Assembly: GCF_009659535.1 (NCBI RefSeq)
Contig: NZ_VJZZ01000001.1
Location: 325,424-389,423 of the forward strand
Direction of reading: 5' to 3'
DNA length: 64,000 nucleotides
DNA from: Aggregicoccus sp. 17bor-14
GTDB taxonomy: Bacteria; Myxococcota; Myxococcia; Myxococcales; Myxococcaceae
Shown: positions 53,442-59,828 of the stretch, one piece after another
Numbering within the stretch: the first letter of the stretch is position 1
Layout: every line of letters begins with the position of its first letter
Made by a program: the position numbers and the translations under genes
Notes under the pieces: model-generated
Databases searched by the model: none
What the model saw: the letters and a program-made list of their open reading frames with translations, nothing else
What the model was told of the DNA's origin: nothing

Positions 53442-53462
53442 CCCACCCACCCCGCCCTGCCC
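53442..53462 (-). other. G-quadruplex-forming run in the exoF leader
   Basis: On the transcribed strand five G-runs of three or four are separated by loops of one or two bases. It lies 39 nt upstream of the exoF ATG in the 124-nt exoE-exoF gap. A tandem GGCTGTAA repeat (53428-53443) adjoins it. Such an RNA could affect exoF translation or transcript stability. Confidence 0.45.
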
Positions 53463-53477
53463 TCTGTCCTGCCCTGC

Positions 53478-53503
53478 GCGTGCCCTGGCCCCCAGGGGCA
53501 CGC
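53478..53503 (-). other. Stem-loop in the exoE-exoF gap
   Basis: About 11 bp with one bulge: GCGTGCCC at 53478-53485 pairs with the GGGCACGC end at 53496-53503, extended by TGG/CCA. It begins 25 nt after the exoE stop and no U-tract follows. Confidence 0.4.
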
Positions 53504-53527
53504 TCCTGCTCACTGCAACCGCCGGGC

Positions 53528-54895
53528 CTACCGCGCCCCTCGCGCCAGCAGCACGTGGCGCACGGTGTGGAAGATGATCCCGATGTCCAGGAACAGGCTC
53601 CCGTTCTTCACGTAGTAGAGGTCGAACTCGAGCTTGTTGCGCGAGTCCTCCACCGAGGCCCCGTAGGGGTAGCGGATCTGCGCCCAGCCGGTGATGCCCG
53701 GCTTCACCGCCTCGCGCAGGCCGTAGAAGGGGATCTGCTTCTTGAGCTGCTCGATGAACACGGGGCGCTCGGGGCGCGGGCCCACGAAGCTCATGTCCCC
53801 GAGCAGCACGTTGAACACCTGGGGGATCTCGTCGATGCGCGTCTTGCGGATGAAGCGCCCCACGCGGGTGACGCGGTCGTCGTTGGCCTTGGCCCACACC
53901 GCGCCGTCCTTCTCCGCATCCGTGCGCATGCTGCGGAACTTCCAGAGGAAGTAGCTGCGCCCGGCGAGCCCCGTGCGCTCCTGCCGGTAGAAGAGCGGGC
54001 CCTTGGAGTCCAGCTTGATGGCCACCGCCACCAGCAGGAGGAAGGGCGCGGCGAGCAGCACCAGCACGCTGGACACCGCGATGTCGAAGGCGCGCTTGAG
54101 CCCGCGGCGCAGGGGCGACACGGTGAGCTCGTCCGCGAAGGCGAAGTCGCTCGCGCGCAGGTGCGCGACCGGGATGCGGCGCAGCACGCGCTCGCAGAAG
54201 CCGATGGCGTCGTAGACGCGCAGGCCGTTGAGCCGGCAGCGCAGCAGCGCCTCCATCCAGTTCACGCCGCGCATGTCGTCCGCGGCCTGCACCACGTACT
54301 CGGCGCCGAGGCGCTCCGCCGTCGCGTCGATGCTCTCGCTCGCGGTGCGCGGGTCCACCATGGCCACCACGCGGAAGCTGTCCTCGCCGCCCTCCTCGAT
54401 CGCGAGCGCCACCTGGCGCGCCTTCACGCCGTTGCCCACCACCAGCACGCGCGCGGGCTCGCCCACCACCGCGTGCATCGCGGCGCGCACCGTGAGGGTG
54501 CCGGCGAGCGCGCCCATCGCCCCGCCCAGGAGCGCCCCCGGCGGCATGCTCACGTGCACGAGCAGCGGGACGAGCATCATCAGCACGCCCACCACCACGG
54601 CCGTCGCTCCGGCCGCCTTGAGGAAGCGGTAGCCGCGGCGGCGGTCCTCGGTGGCCACGCGCAAGTCGTAGAGATCCAGCAGGTACAGCGTGAACTGGAA
54701 GGTGGCCACGAAGGCCGCGCTGAGGATCAGCAGCGCCGGCGCGAAGTGGTGCCACTGCAGGGGCTCACCCGCCGGGGCGAGCGCCGCCGCCAGCCCCACC
54801 GCGCCGATGAGGCACGCGAGCGCGATGGCCGAGCTCTCTGCGAGAAAGAAGGCCAGCTTCCTGGCCGAGAAGTAGTGATGGAAAACGCGAAGCAC
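53528..54895 (-). CDS. exoE: Polyprenyl-phosphate hexose-1-phosphate transferase (ExoE-like)
   Basis: A 455-aa priming sugar transferase. Four or five N-terminal helices, a soluble Rossmann-like domain (VLVVGNGVKARQVALAI), then the catalytic domain from about 255: LKRAFDIAVSSVLVLLAAPFLLL, PLFYRQERTGLAGRSYFLWKFRSM, RKTRIDEIPQVFNVLLGDMSFVGPRPE and ITGWAQIRYPYG, the WbaP/PglC core with its Asp-Glu pair. It starts repeat-unit synthesis by loading a sugar phosphate onto undecaprenyl phosphate; in M. xanthus ExoE is the initiating enzyme. GTG start with AGGAGG 8 nt upstream. Confidence 0.88.
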   Translation of the reverse strand: MLRVFHHYFSARKLAFFLAESSAIALACLIGAVGLAAALAPAGEPLQWHHFAPALLILSAAFVATFQFTLYLLDLYDLRVATEDRRRGYRFLKAAGATAVVVGVLMMLVPLLVHVSMPPGALLGGAMGALAGTLTVRAAMHAVVGEPARVLVVGNGVKARQVALAIEEGGEDSFRVVAMVDPRTASESIDATAERLGAEYVVQAADDMRGVNWMEALLRCRLNGLRVYDAIGFCERVLRRIPVAHLRASDFAFADELTVSPLRRGLKRAFDIAVSSVLVLLAAPFLLLVAVAIKLDSKGPLFYRQERTGLAGRSYFLWKFRSMRTDAEKDGAVWAKANDDRVTRVGRFIRKTRIDEIPQVFNVLLGDMSFVGPRPERPVFIEQLKKQIPFYGLREAVKPGITGWAQIRYPYGASVEDSRNKLEFDLYYVKNGSLFLDIGIIFHTVRHVLLARGAR

Positions 54896-54955
54896 TCGAA
54901 ACCCCTCCTACCCGCCCTACACCCACACCCGATGCAAACCGACCGCCCCTTGCGC

Positions 54956-54992
54956 CGCGCGCCCCCGGAAGGAGCCCCTCCGGGAGCGCGCG
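54956..54992 (-). other. Stem-loop in the exoD-exoE gap
   Basis: A 14-bp stem with a single C/A mismatch (54956-54969 with 54979-54992) and a 9-nt loop, between the exoD stop (55029) and the exoE start. Strong enough to slow polymerase or block 3'-exonucleases; no U-tract. Confidence 0.45.
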
Positions 54993-55028
54993 GTGACTGC
55001 TCCAGCACAGCGCCCTGCGACGGCAGGG

Positions 55029-55799
55029 CTACTTCTTGAGGTAGTTCTTCAGGTACGGCGTGGTGTGCGTCTCCGCGCCGTTGAGGATGCAGCCGAGCAC
55101 CGGCGCGCCCCCGAGCTGCTCCACCGCCTGGTTCACGGCCTTCACCGGCGTCACGTTCGCGCGGATGACCATGAGCACGCCGTCCGCCTGGTGCGCGAGG
55201 ATGCCCGCGTCGGCGAAGGGCAGCGAGGGAGGCAGGTCCACGTAGATCTCGTCGAAGCTCTCGCGCACCGCCTTGAGCAGCTGCTTCATGCGCGAGCTCG
55301 CGAGCACCTGGGTGGGCTCCTCCGGCACGCCGCCGGCGGGCAGGATGGCCAGCCGGGTGGCGGCGAAGCGGCGCACCACGTCGCGCACCTCGACCTCGCC
55401 CGCGAGCAGCTCGCTGAGGCCCGGCTTGCTCTTGATGCCGAGCACGGTGCCCACGTTGCTGCGGCGCAGGTCCGCGTCGACGAGCAGGATGCGGCGGTCC
55501 GGGTTCGCCCGCGCGGCGGCGAGCGCCAGGTTCACCGCCGACACCGTCTTGCCCTCGCCGGGCATCGCGCTGGTGAAGGCGATGACCTTCATGGGCCGCA
55601 GCTCGCGCATGCGCTCGAGCCGATAGTAGAGGCTGCGGTACTGCTCGGCCGCCGCCGAGGCCGGGGCGGTGAGGCTGACCAGACGGCGGTCCACCTCGTT
55701 CCCCGTCACGCTCTCGTCCACGCGGGGAAGGAAGTTGCCCGCCCGCTCCATCGTCTGATCCATCTCGTTCCTCGAAGAATTCGTCGGGTTCACAGTCAT
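55029..55799 (-). CDS. exoD: Bacterial tyrosine-kinase-like ATPase (ExoD-like, CpsD/Wze type)
   Basis: A 256-aa cytoplasmic ATPase of the BY-kinase family. Walker A FTSAMPGEGKT, the Walker A' segment ILLVDADLRRSNVG and Walker B IYVDLPPSLPF are present. The C-terminus TPYLKNYLKK has only two tyrosines, fewer than the usual cluster, so regulation by autophosphorylation may be simple. It would pair with the Wzz-like ExoC to control polymerisation and export. The ATG at 55799 is used; another ATG at 55841 is in frame, and neither has a perfect ribosome-binding site. Confidence 0.83.
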   Translation of the reverse strand: MTVNPTNSSRNEMDQTMERAGNFLPRVDESVTGNEVDRRLVSLTAPASAAAEQYRSLYYRLERMRELRPMKVIAFTSAMPGEGKTVSAVNLALAAARANPDRRILLVDADLRRSNVGTVLGIKSKPGLSELLAGEVEVRDVVRRFAATRLAILPAGGVPEEPTQVLASSRMKQLLKAVRESFDEIYVDLPPSLPFADAGILAHQADGVLMVIRANVTPVKAVNQAVEQLGGAPVLGCILNGAETHTTPYLKNYLKK

Positions 55800-55851
55800 C
55801 CCCCTCTGACCTGCGGCGCCCACTGAGCGTCGGGTCTCCATTTTTTCAGCC

Positions 55852-57261
55852 CTAGTTCAGGGACCCCGGGGAAGAAATTCCGTTCCGGGACGCAGGAGCG
55901 GGCATCAGCACCCGCCGCTCGCTCTTGCCCTGCATGTTCGGCACCACCGCGAGCACCGGCAGCGTGAGGCGCTCCTTGATCTCGCTGCTGTCGCGGATAC
56001 TGTCGTCGCGCATCTCCATCACCACGCCGGTGAGCACGCCGAGGCCCAGGGCCACGAGCAGGCTGATCATCAGGCCGCCCATGCGGTCCGGCTTGGCGGG
56101 GCTGAAGGGCACGCCGGCCGGGGAGATGACGTTGAAGAGGCTCTTGGCGCTCTTGGCCTCGAGGTCCTCGGCGAGCTCGGCCTCCACCTTGCGGCTCACC
56201 ACGCTCTGGTACTTGGTGCGGGCGATCTCGTAGTCGCGGTTGAGCACGCCCAGCTCGTGGGCCCAGCGCGGGGTCTGGTCCAGGCGCTTCTGGTAGGTCT
56301 CGGCCTGCTTCTGCAGGTCACCGATGCTCTGCTGGATGTCGGTGATGAGCTGCGCCACGCGGGTGCGCTCCGCGCGCTCGGCGAACATGCGGCTCTCGGC
56401 GTCCTTGCGCTTGGCGCTCATCGCGTCGAGCTCGGCGGACAGGCGCTTGATCTCCGGGTGATCCGCGGTCCAGGTGGTCTTCGCGGTGACCAGGTCCTTG
56501 GTGAGGGTGTCCTCGGCGAGCTCGAGGCGGCCGGCCTCGCTGTCCGCCGCGTTGCGGGCGCGGGCCAGGTCGGAGCGGCGCGCCTCGGCGATGCGCAGCT
56601 CCTCGCTCTTGGTCTGCAGCTGCTGGCTGATGCGCTCCAGGCCGCGCATGTTCATCTCCATCTGCTCGGGCAGCTCACCCATGTGGTCCACCTTGAACTG
56701 GGCGATCTTGCGCTCCCACTCGGTGACGCTCTTGGAGAGCGAGCCCATCTCGTCCTGGAAGAGCTGGGTGGCGCGCGCGGCCTGAGCCTGGCGCAGCTTC
56801 AGCGTCTCCTCGGCGAAGATGGCGGGAAGGCGGTTGGCCACCTTGGCGGCCGTCTCCTTCTCGTGGCTCGAGTAGGTGATCTCGAAGGCGTTCTCACCCT
56901 CCACGCGCACCTCCAGGTCCTTGCGCATGGCGTCCACCGCGGCGTCGATCCCGTCCTCGCTCACGATGTTCGGGTAGAGGTTCATCTCCTCGATGGCCTT
57001 CTGCAGCACGGGGCGCGCCATCAGCTCCTGGCGCACGGTGAGCAGGCGCTGCTCGATGAGCTCGCTCACGGTGTGCTGCACCATCTCCTCGGCCGGCCGC
57101 TGCGGCTCCACGCGCACCACGGCGGTCGCCTGGTACACGTTGGGGCGGGTCATCACGACTGCCGCTCCCATGATGAACGCCGCCACTGCGATGGCTCCCA
57201 CCAGAGCCCTGCGGCGCCACAGGGCCGCCAACATCTGGTCTGCCGTCATCCCACGCTCCAT
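55852..57261 (-). CDS. exoC: Polysaccharide co-polymerase (Wzz/Wzc N-domain type, ExoC-like)
   Basis: A 469-aa inner-membrane protein with a Wzz domain: first helix about 19-39, a periplasmic portion with long coiled coils (about 150-330, for example LRIAEARRSDLARARNAADSE), and a second helix about 397-417, preceded by the Pro-rich PAGVPFSPAKPDRM. The kinase part of Wzc is missing and is supplied separately by exoD. It likely sets chain length and links the polymerase to the export channel. ATG start with AGGAGG upstream. 38 nt after exoB. Confidence 0.85.
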   Translation of the reverse strand: MERGMTADQMLAALWRRRALVGAIAVAAFIMGAAVVMTRPNVYQATAVVRVEPQRPAEEMVQHTVSELIEQRLLTVRQELMARPVLQKAIEEMNLYPNIVSEDGIDAAVDAMRKDLEVRVEGENAFEITYSSHEKETAAKVANRLPAIFAEETLKLRQAQAARATQLFQDEMGSLSKSVTEWERKIAQFKVDHMGELPEQMEMNMRGLERISQQLQTKSEELRIAEARRSDLARARNAADSEAGRLELAEDTLTKDLVTAKTTWTADHPEIKRLSAELDAMSAKRKDAESRMFAERAERTRVAQLITDIQQSIGDLQKQAETYQKRLDQTPRWAHELGVLNRDYEIARTKYQSVVSRKVEAELAEDLEAKSAKSLFNVISPAGVPFSPAKPDRMGGLMISLLVALGLGVLTGVVMEMRDDSIRDSSEIKERLTLPVLAVVPNMQGKSERRVLMPAPASRNGISSPGSLN

Positions 57262-57299
57262 TTTCCACTCCTCCTAAGACAGGCCTTCCGAAGCCGTCG

Positions 57300-58505
57300 C
57301 TACCAAGCCGTGAACACCGCACGGACCGCCGCGACATTGCGCGACAGGTCCACCGCACCCGTGGCCGCCCCGCCCGGCCCGGCGGCAGGAGCCTGCGGCC
57401 CCCCCACCTGGTCGATGCGGTCCACGGTCCCCTGCAGCGCGAGGTACCGGTTGAGCCGGTACTCCACGCCACCCCCGACTGCGTAGCCCTGGGACACACC
57501 GTCCTGGGCGCTGAAGCTCGTGAGCCCCTGATTGGGGGCCTTGCCGTTGCGGAAGAAGCTGGCCGCACCGAACACGTTGAAGTTGTCGCTGAAGGCGCGC
57601 GACGCGACGAGGCTCGCGTAGTCCGCCCACAGCGTCCGATCGAAGCCGCTCGCGCCCACCAGGTCGTGGCCCACCACGAGGCCCAGCGCCGCGTGCTCCA
57701 CCTCGCGCGTGAGCTCCAGCTGCACGCGCGGGATGACGCCCTGCCCGCCCGCGACTCCCGAGTGCGGCTGGAAGAAGACGGGCCCGCCGCGCGCGGTGAA
57801 GGTGGTCCAGCGCGTGAGGTGGTAGCGCAGCATCGCGCTGGGCGTGTGCGACTGGTCCAGGCCGTTGCTCAGCTGGAAGGCCTGGTAGCGGTACTCGGTG
57901 CCCAAGAGCAGCCGGCGCGACACGCCGTACCAGGCCTCGAGCGTGGGCGTGTGCACGAAGTCACCGCGCGCGCTCTTGCCCTCCAGCCCCACGCCCACCT
58001 GCGGCGTGGCCGCGTACACGCGCGCCGCCTCGAAGGTGTAGGCCCCGCGCACGTTCCAGCGCCGCGACACGCGGCCGCCGAGCCCCACCGTGGCCTTGCC
58101 GTAGAGAATGGGGTCGAAGGTCGCCCCCAGGCCCTGGCGCGGCAGGCTGGTGGGGTCCGTCACCCGGAACACCCGCAGCGCCGTGTCCAGGCGGAGGTTG
58201 CGGCTGAGCTGCTTCTTGAGGTCCACCCCGGCGCGGTGATCCAGCGAGGTGCTCCCCGAGCCGTGGCGGATGAACGCGTCCGCCGCGTAGAAGGAGTCCA
58301 GCACCAGGGTGGGATCCTTCGCCTCGAGCCCGAGGCGCGGGGACAGCTTGCTCATCAGCTGGCCGCCCGCCCCGTTCTCGCGCAGGCGCAGGTCGGTGTC
58401 GTAGCGCTCCTCGGCCGTCACCTTCAGCGAGGGCGTGAACACCGTCCCCGCCAGCGCTGCCGGCGCGCAGAGCACCACGCACGCCGCCATCAGTCTGTTG
58501 CGCAT
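57300..58505 (-). CDS. exoB: Outer-membrane beta-barrel protein (ExoB-like)
   Basis: A 401-aa protein with signal peptide (about 1-19, ending CAPAALAG) and a series of amphipathic strands throughout, for example LLLGTEYRYQAFQLSNG, GYAVGGGVEYRLNRYLALQG and the terminal VAAVRAVFTAW ending in an aromatic residue, as expected for an outer-membrane barrel assembled by Bam. In exo-type pathways of myxobacteria this barrel is thought to replace or complete the outer-membrane part of the Wza channel. The ATG at 58505 has GGAGG 8 nt upstream; the upstream extension is not protein-like. Confidence 0.8.
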   Translation of the reverse strand: MRNRLMAACVVLCAPAALAGTVFTPSLKVTAEERYDTDLRLRENGAGGQLMSKLSPRLGLEAKDPTLVLDSFYAADAFIRHGSGSTSLDHRAGVDLKKQLSRNLRLDTALRVFRVTDPTSLPRQGLGATFDPILYGKATVGLGGRVSRRWNVRGAYTFEAARVYAATPQVGVGLEGKSARGDFVHTPTLEAWYGVSRRLLLGTEYRYQAFQLSNGLDQSHTPSAMLRYHLTRWTTFTARGGPVFFQPHSGVAGGQGVIPRVQLELTREVEHAALGLVVGHDLVGASGFDRTLWADYASLVASRAFSDNFNVFGAASFFRNGKAPNQGLTSFSAQDGVSQGYAVGGGVEYRLNRYLALQGTVDRIDQVGGPQAPAAGPGGAATGAVDLSRNVAAVRAVFTAW

Positions 58506-58569
58506 CGCCAACGCCTCCCCTCCCACCCACCGCCAGATGACTGCACTTGCGCTGCCTGCAACCACTCCC

Positions 58570-58610
58570 GAGCGGGGGCCGCGGCCCGCGCCGCACGCCC
58601 CGCCCCGCTC
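58570..58610 (-). other. Stem-loop in the exoA-exoB gap
   Basis: GAGCGGGG 58570-58577 pairs perfectly with CCCCGCTC 58603-58610, with a GC-rich interior (about 25 nt) that can fold further. It starts 10 nt after the exoA stop in the transcript. Possible attenuator giving more exoA than downstream mRNA; inferred. Confidence 0.4.
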
Positions 58611-58620
58611 CCGCTGCGCG

Positions 58621-59217
58621 CTACGGAACGACGATGGTGTCGCCCGGGCGCAGGATGACGTCGTACTTCTCCTGCGCGTCCCCCTTCACCAGGTCGCTGT
58701 AGCGCACCGGGATGCGCTGGCTCTTGGCGCCCGCGTCCGTGGAGGTGCGGATGACCACGATCTCGTCCGAGTCCGCGAAGTCGGTGAAGCCGCCCGCCTG
58801 CGCGAGCACCTGCAGCAGCGAGACGCGGCCGCGCAGCGGGTAGGCACCCGGGTGCGTCACCTCGCCGGTGACGAACACGCGGCTGCTGTTCACCTCGCGC
58901 ACGATCACGTTCACGCGCGGCTCCTGCACGTACGGCTTGAGCTTCTCCTTGATCTCGTTCTCCAGCTCGCCGGGCGTCTTGCCCGCGGCCATCAGCTCAC
59001 CCGCCATGGGCATGGTGATGAAGCCGTCCGGCCGCACCGGGAGCACCCGGGAGAGGTCCGGATCGCGCCACACCGCGATGTCGAGCACGTCCTCGCGCCC
59101 GATGCGGAACGGCTTCTCCGAGTTGTCCACCTGGGGGGCCTGCTGGTGGGCGCATCCCGAAAGGAGGAGCATCCCGAACCCCATCACCGCCATCGCCCTC
59201 GCGCTCTTCTTGAACAT
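58621..59217 (-). CDS. exoA: Polysaccharide export lipoprotein (Wza-type, ExoA-like)
   Basis: A 198-aa outer-membrane lipoprotein (lipobox LLSGC, Cys22). The poly-export domain FRIGREDVLDIAVWRDPDLS (about 37-56) is followed by one SLBB domain, VFVTGEVTHPGAYPLRGRVSLLQVLAQAGG. It lacks the C-terminal amphipathic helix with which E. coli Wza spans the outer membrane, so the barrel ExoB probably completes the channel. The ATG at 59217 has an AGGAGAGGG site; 13 extra in-frame codons upstream lack similarity. First gene of the exoA-I operon; in M. xanthus the gene is also called fdgA and is reported as a target of the developmental regulator FruA. Confidence 0.85.
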   Translation of the reverse strand: MFKKSARAMAVMGFGMLLLSGCAHQQAPQVDNSEKPFRIGREDVLDIAVWRDPDLSRVLPVRPDGFITMPMAGELMAAGKTPGELENEIKEKLKPYVQEPRVNVIVREVNSSRVFVTGEVTHPGAYPLRGRVSLLQVLAQAGGFTDFADSDEIVVIRTSTDAGAKSQRIPVRYSDLVKGDAQEKYDVILRPGDTIVVP

Positions 59218-59306
59218 CTTTCCCTCTCCTCCCTCAGTGCCACTCGATTCATCCACCGCGGTACGGCATTGCCCACACGGTGGCCTGCATTCGGGGCACT
59301 GGCCTT

Positions 59307-59322
59307 AGCACCGGGTGTGCCA
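59307..59322 (-). promoter_or_regulatory. Predicted sigma54 promoter of exoA-I
   Basis: TGGCAC-ACCCG-GTGCT on the minus strand: the -24 element is perfect and the -12 element differs at one position from TTGCW, with GG-N10-GC spacing. The start should fall near 59296, giving a leader of about 79 nt before exoA. Confidence 0.65.
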
Positions 59323-59451
59323 CCCCCTCGGAGTGCCCAAACCTCGGGAATCTGGGGGTTTCAGTGAGGTAGGTGCAAGGAGGACAGGGGAAGATCGGGA
59401 AATTTTTTCGGCTGATCCCCAGAGGACACCGGGGTCCTTCCCGTGATCAGG

Positions 59452-59499
59452 GCCCACCCGTGGAAGGGTTTTGCCCACATGCTCGCTGCGGTTGCCCAC
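59452..59499 (-). promoter_or_regulatory. Three GCCCAC hexamers at exact 21-bp spacing (candidate enhancer)
   Basis: GCCCAC occurs at 59452-59457, 59473-59478 and 59494-59499; the last two extend to TTGCCCAC. The 21-bp period is two helical turns, placing all copies on one DNA face, about 155-200 bp upstream of the predicted exoA start. That is the usual place for activator sites at sigma54 promoters. Confidence 0.5.
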
Positions 59500-59587
59500 G
59501 CCCCGGGGGAGAGCCGCTCGGCACGCTGCTTGTAAGGACCTCCCGTGGACGCCGGGCAGTGGGCCCGGGAACCTGGAGCGTGCACCG

Positions 59588-59779
59588 ATGGGGAAGGCAG
59601 CGGGGGCGGTGGTGGCGGTGTTCATGGTGGGCAGCGGGGCGATGACTCTCCTGAGCACGGTGCTCGGGGCGTACGCCGAGGCTGCGGCGCTGGGTCTGAT
59701 CGGGCTCGGCCTCTTCGCCACGAGCTCTGCGCTGGCGGGCAAGCTGCCCGCGCCGACCGGTGTCGCCAAGGAGGCGTAG
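59588..59779 (+). CDS. Small membrane protein of unknown function
   Basis: A 63-aa protein with two hydrophobic helices (about 5-25 and 29-49; GAVVAVFMVGSGAMTLLSTVLGA then ALGLIGLGLFATSSALAG) joined by a short acidic turn and ending in a short polar tail. No known domain. The ATG at 59588 fits a compact two-helix protein; the frame is open upstream but reads as Arg/Pro-rich non-protein sequence. GGAG lies about 11 nt upstream. It is 49 nt before treZ on the same strand and divergent from exoA. Confidence 0.55.
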   Translation: MGKAAGAVVAVFMVGSGAMTLLSTVLGAYAEAAALGLIGLGLFATSSALAGKLPAPTGVAKEA

Positions 59780-59828
59780 CCGCCCCATCTTCTGAGGGGG
59801 GCCTGCCGCCTCCCACGGGGAGGGCCGG

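Larger units (their letters stand above)
59218..59587. promoter_or_regulatory. Divergent control region between exoA and the small membrane-protein gene
   Basis: 370 nt without a gene. Toward exoA it holds a predicted sigma54 promoter (59307-59322), three GCCCAC hexamers at 21-bp intervals (59452-59499), a nine-base A/T tract (59400-59408) between them, and another TTGCCCAC copy within the leader (59269-59276). Toward the plus strand no clear sigma70 promoter was seen for the small gene or treZ. Confidence 0.6.

Noticed and set aside
59401-59440. IHF site between the exoA promoter and the hexamer array
   Set aside because: There is an A/T tract, but the WATCARNNNNTTR consensus is not met.
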